A stretch of DNA of 64,000 nucleotides. Source: Punica granatum. Taxonomy: Eukaryota; Streptophyta; Magnoliopsida; Myrtales; Lythraceae. A program made the position numbers and the translations under genes. Shown here in pieces: positions 36,257 through 48,248 of the stretch. The notes under the pieces were generated by a model, which did no database searches, was not told the origin of the DNA, and worked only from the letters and a program-made list of their open reading frames with translations. Position 1 is the stretch's first letter. Each line of letters opens with the position of its first letter. The stretch is from the NCBI RefSeq assembly GCF_007655135.1, contig NC_045131.1:6510001-6574000 (forward strand), in the 5' to 3' direction.

Positions 36257-37975
36257 TTGAGTCGAGAATCGTGAAATTGAATCGTGAATCGTGAAATTAT
36301 ATTTGTAATTAAAAAAATAACATATATGTATATGTATTATACTTTCCTGAATAAAAAAATATCAATTCTTGTTCATTCAAATAAATACCACAACATCAAT
36401 GCATTAGCATTGATGTCCTTGTGAGTGTTTGCTTATTTCTTTGTTTGAGTTGTTCAATTAAAAGACTAACACAGCAAGAATATTTCAACAAAAGAATCAA
36501 CAAGCATTAACGTTACATTGGAATTGTTCTTCCATTCTGCAGGGATCTGTCTCGTAACCAATTGACTGGGCCAACACCGGAATCTTTATCGAAAAGGAGA
36601 ATATGTCCGAGGCTGCTTTATTGCTTCAGAATATGTCCTGTTAGTTAACGAATTTATGGGGACACGGGGTGTCAAACTCTGGGAATCTCGAATATTCCTG
36701 TGGATCGGGCGGGAAATCTTGGTTTTCTTGTTCTCTCTAAACTCGCACTTCAGACTTACTAACAGCAAAAAAATTACACGATCACTTTGCTTGACTAGCT
36801 TGGAAAGTTTGGTATTGGGAATTTTCCTTTACCCATACATAATTAAAACAAAGTAGAAGTGGATTGTGGTTCGCAAAGTCTTCCTTTACCCATCACTTTG
36901 CTTCTTTTATTTAGTTTTTTGTCGTAAGATATGTCATTGAACCACTAGTACAATAATAACGAAAATAAAATAAATAGAAATGTCATAAACAAGAACCAAA
37001 CCTGAACCTCTTAGTTCCATGTCTGCTACTTTTACCACTCCACTGAGCTTACTGCCTCCCTCTCTTTGTACTTGCTTTTGTGAGAGAATACATGCGCAAT
37101 ACCATATGCATGCAAAGAGATGAATAGCTTTGATGAAAACAATCATGGTAATGGAAATTAAGGAGGAATTATGCTCAGCTAAGGTAGATCGAGTAAGACG
37201 ACTCTTCACTAAAACTAACCCTCCATATATCTTATTGTAAAATATAAAGGAAAAATAAGTTTTAGCGGGAAAAAAAAGTTTTGTTTTTTTGCATCACTAC
37301 AACTTTTACTTGTTAATTCTCAAATTGAGAAATTTAAATATGTATATAGAAAAAGGAAGAATTGGAAGATCAGATATCCATCAACTGATTAATGTCATTC
37401 TCAAAAGTTCTACAATTTTCTTGATGATTTTTCAGTTTCTACGCTCGTAAGTAATAATCTCATGTTCCAAGTTGGAAGGCCAAATCTTAGCTAGTTTTCT
37501 TGATTCATACAGGACAATAAGATGCAAAGCAAGTATTCATTAATTCAAATCACACTAAATGAAAGTTATGTCCGCGTTATTTGACCATTTGAAGCTTTAG
37601 GGTACAAGATATCCAAAACAATTGCAAGAACTAGTTCTTTATGAAAAAAGCTCGAATGCTTTATCTTCAAAATTTCATGTTCACTTCATAATAAGATGAT
37701 TAATTTGTAGTATCTCTTTTTTTTTTGTGAACATTTATAATTAATATCTTTTTTTTATTCTCGAAGATGGAATAAAGATGTGAGCACATTAGCTTAGGTA
37801 TAATGTTTTATGCATGCACATATTTATATCACCATCATATATATAAAAAGGATAATTCCATTATATTATATGTTAAAAGAATTTAAGTATACAAGAGTAA
37901 TTACATATCATTATCCTAAGTCTATGAACCTCTCTTGTAATCGAAAAAAAAAGAGAGAGTAATTACGTAAAACGA
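36257..37975. other. Intergenic, AT-rich
   Basis: No gene. At about 37895-37950 a segment ending CCTCTCTTGTAATCGAAAAAAA resembles the 3' tail of the SINE family seen at 58262, and lies just left of the copia insertion. Confidence 0.4.
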
Positions 37976-37980
37976 ATTAA

Positions 37981-38630
37981 TGTTGGGTATTCCTCCAATT
38001 TGGAGGAAGTTTGGCTCAAATCATGTTGGGCTTTTATCGGGCTTTAATAGGCCCAAGAACCCACTTTTGTAGGGTTAATTTTAGCAAAACAGTTGAGGAA
38101 GAGGCGGCAGAATTTAGATAGCAGAACAGTACAGAGAAGCTGTAGAATACAGAGATCAGAGAGCTATTTTTCTGTGTAACCAGAGCTAGATCAACCCTCG
38201 ATCGGGACGTCAAACGAACTCCGATCGGGATGAAATTTTGGTAGCAGCTTCACGACACGTGGGGCTAAGTTCTGAACGGTCAGAATTCCTATTAGAGCTA
38301 TGTAGGTGCTGTTTTAGCTGACTTTGTGAACCACCCGCTGTGGGTGACGAATTTGGTATTTGGGTGATCAAAGAGAGTGTTTCTCTTGAATTTGGTGATC
38401 CAAGGGTTTACCCTTGATGAAAAACATTGTGTAACCTCCATTGATAGTGGATTGTTGATTCGGAGTTGATCCCGTGGTTTTTCCCCACATCGGGTTTTCC
38501 ACGTAAAATTCTGTGTTCTTTTCTTTATTACTTGTTGGTTGATTTGATTGGTTCCTATCTCGATTATACTAATAGGGGAGGAAGATTAATCACTGCGTTA
38601 TTGTTTGGTTGAGCACATCCCTTCCCAACA
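37981..38630 (+). repeat. Left LTR of the copia element
   Basis: 650 bp, TG...CA ends. Differs from the right LTR at roughly 45-50 positions by hand alignment (about 7%). Confidence 0.96.
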
Positions 38631-38632
38631 AG

Positions 38633-38644
38633 TGGTATCAGAGC
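38633..38644 (+). other. Primer-binding site
   Basis: TGGTATCAGAGC, complementary to the 3' end of initiator Met-tRNA, two bases after the left LTR. Typical of plant copia elements. Confidence 0.92.
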
Positions 38645-38684
38645 CTCGAGTTAGAGAAGTTTGAGTTTTTTCGTTGTTTTTGAG

Positions 38685-39573
38685 ATGGAGGAGTCTACAG
38701 GATCTATGTTTAAGTTGAATGCAACCAACTACTCTATATGGAAGTCTCGGATGGAGGATCTTCTATTTTGCAGGGATTTGTACGATCCCATTGAAAGGGA
38801 TTCTGCGAAACCCAAAGATAAGGATGACAAGACTTGGGAACGCACAAATCGGAAAACTATTGGTTTGATTCGACAGTAGATAGACAATAGTATTTATCAT
38901 CGTGTTGCTCAGGAGACAAATGCGAAAGCTTTGTGGGATAAATTAACAAATCTCTATGCGAGGAAGACACCGCAAAATAAGGCATTCCTCGTGAAGAAGC
39001 TGATTCATCTTCGTTACCAGGATGGAGGTGATATAGCTGTGCACATGAGTAATTTTCAAAATATTATTAACCAGTTGACAAAACCTGGAGATAATATTAC
39101 CCGATGAGTTACAGGCTTGTCTACTTTTAGGGACTCTACCGGAAAATTGGGACACACTTGTGGTTGCATTAAGCAATTCTGCGCCAAACGGGAAGCTATC
39201 GTTGGCCACGGTAACAGACAGTTTATTTAATGAGAAGATTAGAAGGAAAGGCTCAGGGATTTCCATTCGGTCTGAAGCTTTAGTTACTGAACAACGGGGG
39301 AGAAGTCAAAGCAGAAATTTCTCTTCCAAGCATAGTAACTCACGTGGCAAATCGAGGGGTAGATCAAAGTCGAAGATGAGAAAAGGGGTCACTTGCTATC
39401 ACTATGGAAAAGAGAGACACTACAAAAGGGAGTGTAGAGCTCTAAAGAAAAATCAGAATGGTAACCGTGAGAGTAAGAAGGAAGAAGGCACTACAACAGT
39501 GGCATCTGATGGAGAGACCTACATCATTTATGATGAAGCCTATGTGAATTTCACTTGTCAGGACTCTACCTAG
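38685..39573 (+). pseudogene. Copia gag, broken
   Basis: Starts MEESTGSMFKLNATNYSIW. A stop at 38877 and a frame change near 39105 split it. The nucleic-acid-binding knuckle reads CYHYGKERHYKREC, so the second Cys of the CCHC motif is Tyr. It ends in a TAG at 39571, immediately before the protease. Confidence 0.88.
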
Positions 39574-42500
39574 GTTGCAGATACAGGTGCCTCGTTTCAT
39601 GTCACTCCTCATCGGGATTTCTTCTTATCTCACACTACCAGAGACTATGGTTATGTGAGAATGGGGAATGGACAGTCATGCAAGATTGTCGGTATTGGTG
39701 ATGTCTGTCTAGAGACCGAGCTTGGCTACAAGTTGCTTCTGAAGAAGGTGAGGCATGTTCCAGAAATTCGCCTTAACCTAATCTCGACAGGTCAGCTTGA
39801 TGATGAAGGCTACAGTAACGAATTTAGTAATGGGAGATGGAAGCTCTCCAAGGGTTCGTTAATTGTGGCACAGGGTCAGAAGACTGACACTCTCTACAAG
39901 TTGCGTGTCAGACACAACTCCGGTCAGATTAATGTTGTTGAGGATTATCATATCGAGCTATGGCACAGGAGACTTGGGCATATCAGTGAGAAAGGTATTC
40001 AAATTTTTGCTAGAAAGCAGTCTTTGCCCGTTAAAGGTATGCACTTGAGCAATTGTGATCACTGATTAGCTGGTAAGTAGATGAGAGTTTCTTTTGTTAG
40101 AAGTTGTCTCTCTAGATGCGATCATATACTAGATCTTGTGCATACTGATGTTTGTTTCATGTCGGATAGATCTCTTGGTGGTGCTCTATATTTTGTGACC
40201 TTTGTAGATGATCACTCCAGGAAGGTTTGGGCTTACCCTATGAGAACTAAAGATCAGGTAACTGAGATTTTCAAGAACTTCCATGTAGCAGTGGAAAGAG
40301 AAACGGGCATGAAGCTGAAATGTGTCAGAGCTGATAATGGCGGTGAGTATAGGGGTCTTTTCGAGAACTATTGCAGGACTCACGGTATCAAACTTGAGAA
40401 GACGGTACCGAAGACACCACAACAGAACAGGCTTGCAGAGAGGATGAACCGCACAATTATTGAGAGAGTTCGTTGTATGCTTTCTCAGGCGAAACTGTCT
40501 AAGTCTTTCTGGGGCGAGGTAATGAGGATAGCGGTTGATCTTATTAATCCTACACCGTCAGTTGCACTTGATGGAGATGTACCCCAGCAGGTGTGGACCG
40601 GCAAGAAAGTATCGTACAAGCATATCAGAATCTTCGGGTGCAGGGCATCTGTTCACATTCCTCGAGATGAAAGATCAAAACTCGATGCCAAGGCAAATTA
40701 GTGCATCTTTTTGGGTTATGCACATGAAGAGTTCGGGTACAGGTTTTGGGACCCTGATAACAAGAAGATCATCAAGAGCAGGGATGTTGTGTTCTTTGAG
40801 GACCAGACAATCGAGGATTTGCAGAAGTTAGAGAAGGCCAAAGTAAGCAGTCCTCGTGAGATCTATATTCCTGTATCGGTTGATGTAGAGCATCCAGTGG
40901 AAGAGGTACCTGGTGAGTATGAAGAAACCACGACTGGGGGTGAGATTCCTCAGGTAATCTACCTAGACGATCGGACAGAGTAAGATGACCTTCTACAAGA
41001 TATCCGCCTCATGAGTATGTGCTACTGACTGACGGATGGGAACTTGAGTGCTATGATGAAACTGTGGCACATGAGCACAAGGAGCACTGGTTGAAGGTGA
41101 TGAATGAGGAGATGAACTTCTTGTCTGAAAATCACACGTATGACCTAGTGAAGCTACTGCAAGGTAAGAGAGCATTAAAGAACAAATGGGTCTACAGGTT
41201 GAAGACAGAGAACTCACGACCTCGATACAAAGCTCGACTGGTAATGAAAGGTTTCAACCAGAAGAAAGGAGTTGACTTCGAGGAGATCTTCTCCCCCGTG
41301 GTCAAGATGTCATCTATCCGAGTTGTTCCCACATTGGCAGCAAGTCTGAATTTGGAGATCAAGCAGCTCTATGTAAAAACAGCTTTCTTGCATGGTGACT
41401 TGGAGGAAGAAATATATATGGAGCAGCCTGAAGGATTTCGAGTTAAAGGTAAGGAGCATTTGGTGTGCAAGCTAAGGAAGAGCTTGTATGGGCTTAAGCA
41501 AGCACCTCAGCAGTGGTACAAAAAGTTTGACTCTTTCATGTTGAGCCATGGCTACACACGGACAACTTCAGATCATTGTGTGTTCGTAAAACAATCCGAG
41601 ATGTGATTTTATCATTTTACTGTTATATATGGATGATATGTTGCTGGTCGGTCATGATATGAGCAAGATTACAGAGTTGAAGAAAGAGCTCAGCAAGTCC
41701 TTTGCCATGAAGGATTTGGGATCGACGAAGCAGATTCTTGGGATACATATTTTTCGTAACAGATCGAGTGGAAAACTTTGGCTTTCTCAAGAGAAGTACA
41801 TCGAGAAGATTTTTGGATCGGTTCAATATGGGTAATGCTAAACCAGTTTCACCACCACTTGCTTCTCATTTCAAACTTAGTTCGAAGCAATGTCCTACAA
41901 GTGAGAAGGAGAAAGAAGAGATGAAGAAAGTCCCTTACTCATCAGCTGTAGGGAGTTCGAAGTATGCCATGGTCTGTACAAGACCAGATATCGCTCATTC
42001 TGTTGGTGTGGTTAGTCGTTTTCTCTCCAATCCGGGGAAAGAGCATTGGAATGCCGTTAAGTAGATCCTGAGGTATCTCAGAGGAACATCCAAGGTGTGT
42101 TTACACTTTGGCACTGGTAAGTCGGAGTTAGTGGGCTACACGGATGCGGATATGGTAGGAGATATCGATTCCCAGAAATCCACTTCGAGATACTTGATGA
42201 ATTTTGCAGGGGGAACTATCTCATGGCAATCAAGGCTTCAAAAGTGCATCGCTTTGTCTACAACGAAAGCCGAATATATTGCGGTGACCGAATGTTGCAA
42301 GAAGATGTTGTGATTGCAAAAGTTTTTGCATGAGTTGAGCTTGAAGCAAGAGAGGTATGTTCTGCACTGTGATAGTCAAAGCGCCATTCATCTTTGCAAA
42401 AATCCCACTTTTCATTCGAGTTCGAAGCATATCAATATTAAGTTTCATTGGATTAGAGATGTATTGGAGTCTAAGTTGGTGAAGCTAGACAAAGTACACA

Positions 42501-42598
42501 CTGATGAGAATGGAGCTGATATGATGACAAAACCTCTCGCTAAGGAGAAGCTACATGTTTGCCGGAATTTAGCCGGTATGTTCGAAGCCTCCAAATAG
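39574..42598 (+). pseudogene. Copia pol (protease, integrase, RT, RNase H), broken
   Basis: Protease VADTGASFHVTP at about 39574-39610; GAG-pre-integrase LWHRRLGHISEKGI near 39958; integrase core with HTDV and ADNGGEY near 40141 and 40330; reverse transcriptase from about 41020 with LYGLKQAPQQWYKKF and a YMDD box near 41625; RNase H from about 42095 with the copia TKAEYIAV and HINIKFHWIRD segments. In-frame stops occur at 40063, 40078, 40699, 40981, 42062 and 42311, with frameshifts near 41605 and 41830. The domains are complete, but no continuous polyprotein exists. Confidence 0.93.
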
Positions 42599-42600
42599 TC

Positions 42601-42613
42601 GGGAGGGAGAGTT
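42601..42613 (+). other. Polypurine tract
   Basis: GGGAGGGAGAG directly before the right LTR; primes plus-strand synthesis in this element class. Confidence 0.85.
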
Positions 42614-43263
42614 TGTTGGGTATTCCTCCAATTTAGAGGAAGTTGGGCCAAATCATGTTGGGCTTTTATCGGGCTTTAATAGGCCCAATGACCCACTTTT
42701 GTAGGGTTAATTTTAGCAAAACAGCTGAGGAAGAGGCGACATAATTTAGATAGTAGAACAGTACAAAGAAGCTGTAGAATACAGAGAACAGAGAGCTGTT
42801 TTTCTGTGCGACCAGAGCTAGATCAACCCTCGATCGGGAAGTCAAACGAACTCCGATCAGGACGAAATTTTGGCAGCAGCTTCACAACACGTGGGGTTAA
42901 GTTTTGAACAGTCAGAATTCCTATTAGAGCTCTGTAGGTACTGTTTCAGCTGACTTTGTGAACCACCCGGTGTGGATGACGAATTTGGTATTTGGGTGAT
43001 CCAAGAGAGTGTTACTCTTGAATTTGGTGATCCAAGGGTTTACCCTTGATGAAAAACATTGTGTAACCTCCATTAATAGTGGATTGTTGATTTGAAGTTG
43101 GTCCCGTGGTTTTTCCCCACATCGGAGTTTTCCACGTAAAATTCTGTATTCTTTTCTTCATTGCTTGTTGGTTGATTTGATTGGTTCCTATTTCGATTAC
43201 ACTAGTAGGGGAGGAAGATTAATCGGTGCGTTATCGTTTGGTTGAGCACATCCATTCCCAACA
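42614..43263 (+). repeat. Right LTR of the copia element
   Basis: 650 bp, same length as the left LTR, ending CCCAACA before the ATTAA target duplication. Confidence 0.96.
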
Positions 43264-43936
43264 ATTAATTAGTCTGTGTATATATATGTATATCTCTAGA
43301 GAATCTATCTGCAATTTATGATGAAATAATTTGTGATTCGTATAGAATCACACTATTATAGATGAAGAGAGAAATAGTGTTTAACTGTGCGTGAGATCAC
43401 CCAAGTCTATACGTTTTTTTGCATATCTCTCTCTTTTCTTATTTTACCATATGTCCTAAAACTGCAAGATTTTAATTACCCCTTCATCGCATCCTAAATC
43501 GCATTCCAATCTCTACCATTTGCCAGATCGACTCGAAGTACTGTTGCATCGGGCTGTTATCTTACATCACAATTATAGAGAGAATATATATCTTGAGATG
43601 TATAAGCAAGCTGGTTCACTACCCTAACTAATGTACTCAAAATTTTTAATTGGATATGAATCCATTCACCAACCTAAATGAAAAGTCAGCATCTTATCAA
43701 GCAGATTTTATACTGCCATAGTCACATCACGCCGCGCAAGGCACCCATTAGAAATTTCGGGGCAAACTTCGGGGCAAATCTGTGTCTTCTGACATCCGGC
43801 ACAGTTGGGCGGTTGACTTTTCGGCAGAAAAAGTATATCTGTTGCCATAAGGCTTTACAGGTCTTGGTCATGGATTGACCTATCTGTGGTGGACTTTTCC
43901 ATCACTAATGCCCATATTTCTTGTACTGGAAGTCGC

Positions 43937-44055
43937 AGAAGAAGAAGAAGAAGAAGAAGAAGAAGAAGAAGAAGAAGAAGAAGAAGAAGAAGAAGAAGAA
44001 GAAGAAGAAGAAGAAGAAGAAGAAGAAGAAGAAGAAGAAGAAGAAGAAGAAGAAA
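43937..44055. repeat. (GAA)n microsatellite, about 40 units
   Basis: Uninterrupted trinucleotide tract of about 119 bp, open in all three forward frames (poly-Glu, poly-Arg, poly-Lys) without being coding. Confidence 0.95.
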
Positions 44056-44179
44056 TGACATCTCTTCTTATATCCTTTTTTAACATTAACTTGAAGCATT
44101 TTATCGGAATCAGAAGAAGAAGAAGAAATGACATCTCTTCTTATATCCTTTTTTAACATTAACTTGAAGCATTTTATCG
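44055..44179. repeat. Tandem duplication of a 52-bp segment next to the GAA tract
   Basis: ATGACATCTCTTCTTATATC and the following bases to TTTTATCG occur at 44055-44106 and again, identically, at 44128-44179, each preceded by GAA repeats. The period is 73 bp. Confidence 0.9.
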
Positions 44180-44864
44180 TTGATTCCGATTTTTGAGTGA
44201 TGGTAAATAAATTGATCAAAGCTTCTGACCATTTGATTCCTAGATCCGTGCAGTAATTATCGAATGCTCGTCAGTATCATCGTTGAAATTATAGTGATCA
44301 TTTATTATTGTGAGTCATGATATAAGAGGATCTTAGTAAAGGTATAATAATAACGAGGATTCAACAATGTATCAAAGAGGACGCATATACTGAAGAAATT
44401 CATTGTCCGTGAATTGCTTTTTTCATCTGCGGGCGACCCTATCACCAAAGTGGCATTCTTAAAACGCGTATGGTAAGATCATCCATATGCTTGCTTTCAT
44501 CATCGATACGAGCAAGTTATCGAAGCAGGGTCGAGTCAAGACAGGTATATTATCAATCTTTTTTCTCCTTAACACAGTACCATTCAGATATGGCAAAATT
44601 TTTTGGATTCCTATCATACAATTTGCATGCAGCAAGATCGGAATGAGCTGCTTGCATCCAACGAGGGCAGCCAAGATATATGTATACAGCACAATGATAA
44701 TACGTGAAATTACAATTGTTTCCATATCTATATGATATCAAATAATATTCCCGAATAGGATCCGTTATGAATTCTAAGGGAAGTTAAAAAAAAAAAAAAA
44801 GCCGCGAAGCTTCTTGGAAAATGCCATAAATTTATTCCCGGCATTAATTTACTGATGGCAAGGC

Positions 44865-44872
44865 TATATATA
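44865..44872 (+). promoter_or_regulatory. TATA box of the Ca2+-ATPase gene
   Basis: TATATATA, 126 bp upstream of the ATG at 44991. Confidence 0.6.
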
Positions 44873-44990
44873 CACATGAGCCACCCTATCTCACAATACA
44901 CTAGACACTTCCCAGTAAGCACCGTTTACCCGATTTCTCGTAGTCAAAACTATTGAAAGCTCGCTTTCGATCTTTTTTCGGGGTGTTACA

Positions 44991-47900
44991 ATGTCTCTTA
45001 GGCTTCGAAAACCTGGAGAGATCACAGCTGTTGATGAAACCACCAGCTGCTCATCACCAGTCGTGAGGCTAGCCCACCGGAGGAGGCTCCGCCTCGCCTG
45101 CACTGCCATCTACTTCACTAAGGTGCTCGAGTCCCTCACCAAGAAGGCTCTCGGGAACAACCTCGGGATCCTCCGGTCGCTCTCCTATGTGGCGATCGAC
45201 GTCCCTCCTGGTGACGATTGTTCGAAGGATGGGAAGGATGAGAAAGTCGATCCAAAGTCTCTTAGCCCCATGATTAGGGGGAAAACCCTTGAGGCGCTGG
45301 CAAAATTCGGTGGGGTGAGTAGGCTCGCTTCGGTTCTTGAAACTGACCAGGAAAATGGCTTGAGCGGAGATGATGAAACTGATCTTGCACATAGAAAGAA
45401 TGTCTTCGGCGAGAATAGGTACACCAGACCGCCTGCAAAGTAGTTCTTCACGTTCGTCCTGGAAGCCTTCAAGGACCTGACCATATTGATCCTCCTGGGC
45501 TGCGCGGTCCTCTCTCTTGCGTTTGGTATCAAACAGCACGGCTTGAACGAAGGCTGGCATGAAGGAGGTAGCACTATCATCGCGAGCTTCCTAGTTGTGG
45601 TTGTTTCGGCCGTTAGCAACTACAAGCAGAGCCGACAATTCCAGAAGCTCTCAAACTTGAGCAGTGACATAATGGTCGAGGTCCTTCGAGGAGGCCGGAG
45701 GCAGAAAATATCAATCTTTGAGGTCCTCGTGGGCGACCTCGTGTGTCTCAAGATTGGGGATCAGGTTCCTGCTGATGGCCTCTTTGTGGACGGGCATTCC
45801 TTGAAGGTTGACGAGTCGAGTATGACTGGGAAGAACGATCATGTGGAGGTGAACGACAACGAGAATCCTTTCCTCCTCTTGGGGACAAAGGTGACGGATG
45901 GGTATGCCCGAATGATGGTGACCTCGGTGGGGATGAACACAGCCTGGGGAGAGATAATGAGCTCAGTGGCCTGTGACCTGGCCGAGGAAACTCCCTTGCA
46001 GGCCCGACTCAACAAACTCACCTCAAGCATCGGGAAAATCAGGCTTACGGTTGCATTGGTTGTCCTCGTAGTCCTGATGATCAGGTACCGCTGAATATGC
46101 ACCCCTATTTTCTTATTAGGTAAGTTCATATATCATATTAATTACTGTACTAGGGCCTGCCTGCAAAATAAGTTTGATAAACTCAAACACGAGTAAGATA
46201 ATTGAAACGATGTAGCGTACATTAATCTTATACCTTGGATATCAAATTGATATGGTTGACATACCAGGTACTTCACCGGGAAGACCCGTGATGAGAATGG
46301 ACGTGTGGAATTTAGAAGTGGTCATACGATTACACATGATGTGATGAATGCTGTTCTAAGGATCGTTGCCACAGCAGTGACGATTGTAGTGGTTGCAATT
46401 CCCGAAGGTTTGCCTCTGGCAGTCACTCTTACTCTTGCTTACTCGATGAAGCGAATGATGTCTGACAATGCCATGGTCCGGAAGCTCTCCGCATGTGAGA
46501 CGATGGGTTCCGCCACAACCATCTGCACTGACAAGACTGGCACGCTGACTTTGAATGAGATGAAGGTCACCGAGTTCTGGGTCGGGAAAGAACAAGTCAA
46601 GAATAATGATGTAGCACCCACTGTCCTTGAGCTGTTCCTAGCAGGGATCGGGCTGAACACAACAGGAACTGTTTATAGGCCAGAGGGTACTGCTTCGGTT
46701 CCAGAAGTTTCAGGTAGCCCGACAGAGAAAGCCATCCTCTCATGGGGTGTGATTGAGCTGGGCCTGAAGATGGATGAGCTGAAGCGCGGTTGCCAAATTA
46801 TTCAAGTCGAAGCGTTCAACTCGGAGAAGAAGAAGCGGAGTGGGATATTAATGAGGAGAGGTGCATGTATTTATGTGCATTGGAAGGGAGCAGCTGAGAT
46901 GATTTTAGCACAATGCTCGCAATTTTATTCCCAGGATGGAGACAAACAAATGCTTGATGCTCAAGCAAGAGGTCAGATCAGGGCGACAATTGAGAAAATG
47001 GCTGCAAACAGCCTCCGCTGCATCGCGTTTGCTCACAGAGAAGTTACCGACCCGCAGCCCCACGAGAGCTATCTTGAGGACAGTGAATTGACGCTTTTGG
47101 GTGTGGTGGGGCTCAAGGATCCATGCCGCCCGGATGTTAGATCAGCAGTGGAATCATGCAAGAATGCGGGGGTGAACACTAAGATGATTACCGGAGACAA
47201 TGTCCACACTGCGAGGGCGATTGCCATTGAGTGCGGCATTCTTGAAACCCCCAAAGACAACTCCAATATCGATGAGATGATTGTTGAAGGCGTGGAGTTC
47301 CGAAACTTCTCACCTGAACAGAGGTTTGGGGCAGTAGACAAGATCCGCGTGATGGCCCGATCTTCCCCATTTGATAAGCTCCTAATGGTGCAAACCCTAA
47401 AGCAGAAGGGCCACGTGGTTGCAGTCACAGGAGACGGGACAAATGATGCCCCGGCCCTCAAGCAGGCTGACATCGGCCTCTCCATGGGAATCCAAGGGAC
47501 CGAGGTGGCAAAAGAAAGCTCCGATATAGTCATACTGGATGATAACTTTGCCTCAGTGGTGGCTGTTCTCGGGTGGGGCCGATGTGTGTACAACAATATC
47601 CAGACGATAATCCAGTTCCAGCTCACAGTGAATGTGACCGCGCTTGTGATCAACTTCATAGGGGCAGTATCTTCGGGTGAAGTCCCCTTGACTGCGGTCC
47701 AACTACTATGGGTCAACCTGATAATGGACACTTTGGGTGCTCTTGCGCTGGCTACAGAGCGGCCCACGAACAATCTCCTGAACCACCCACCCGTGGGGCG
47801 ATCTGAGCCGCTTATAACCCTCGTCATGTGGAGAAATCTCCTTGCTCAAGCTTTATATCAAGTCACTGTCCTTCTGATCCTTCAGTTCAAGGGCAGGTCC

Positions 47901-48248
47901 ATTTTCGGGGTGGGAGAGGTGGTCAAGAACACAATCATCTTCAACTGCTTCGTCCTCTGCCAGGTCTTCAACGAGTTCAATGCCAGGAAGCTCGAGGAAA
48001 AGAACGTGTTCAATGGCCTCCACAAGAATAAGCTGTTCATTGGGATCATTGGAATCACCTTAGTTTTACAGGTGCTGATGATCGAGTTCCTCAATAAGTC
48101 CGCAAACACCGAGAGGCTGGGCTGGACACAGTGGGCTGCCTGCATTGGGATAGCATCACTAACTTGGCCCATTGGATGGCTTGTCAAGTGCGTTCCAGTG
48201 TCCTCTCTACGGTCTCTCCTTCCCAGAAAACAAGCCTCAGCATCCTAA
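44991..48248 (+). pseudogene. Type IIB autoinhibited Ca2+-ATPase (ACA12/13-like) with internal stop
   Basis: Would be a calmodulin-regulated P-type pump exporting cytosolic Ca2+. Exons 44991-46084 and 46268-48248 (GT-AG, 183-bp intron) give 1,024 codon positions, the length of ACA12/13. Collinear features: a basic N-terminal regulatory region (RRRLRLACTAIYFTKVLESL, about 30-49), membrane helix 1 from about 160, the actuator, PEGLP in helix 4, the DKTGTLT phosphorylation Asp453, GDGTNDAP (about 753-760), LLWVNLIMDTLGALALATE in helix 6, and a short C-tail. Codon 151 is TAG (45441-45443), just before helix 1, and the frame continues intact beyond it. Codon 281 is Lys where the catalytic TGE motif needs Glu (TGKN). 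The first in-frame Met after the stop lies beyond helices 1-2, so restart would not give a whole pump. Otherwise it looks intact, so inactivation is recent, or a sequencing error or readthrough must be excluded. Confidence 0.9.

Larger units (their letters stand above)
37981..43263 (+). mobile_element. Ty1/copia LTR retrotransposon, Tork/Tnt1-like, inactivated
   Basis: A 5,283-bp element with two 650-bp LTRs that begin TGTTGGG and end CCCAACA, a 5-bp target duplication ATTAA (37976-37980 and 43264-43268), a primer-binding site matching initiator Met-tRNA, and a polypurine tract. The domain order gag, protease, integrase, reverse transcriptase, RNase H marks it as copia. Stops and frameshifts interrupt every region, so it cannot move by itself. 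Confidence 0.97.
43269..44864. other. Intergenic, with GAA tract and ACA upstream region
   Basis: No gene. Holds a long GAA microsatellite with an adjoining duplication; from about 44400 it forms the upstream region of the Ca2+-ATPase. Confidence 0.5.

Noticed and set aside
43875..44156. Long poly-Glu, poly-Arg, poly-Ser and poly-Leu frames
   Set aside because: They are translations of the GAA/TTC microsatellite in different frames, with no other coding support.
46305..46340. Separate start for a second Ca2+-ATPase gene
   Set aside because: The frame joins exactly to the upstream exon through a GT-AG intron, and the sequence begins mid-helix.
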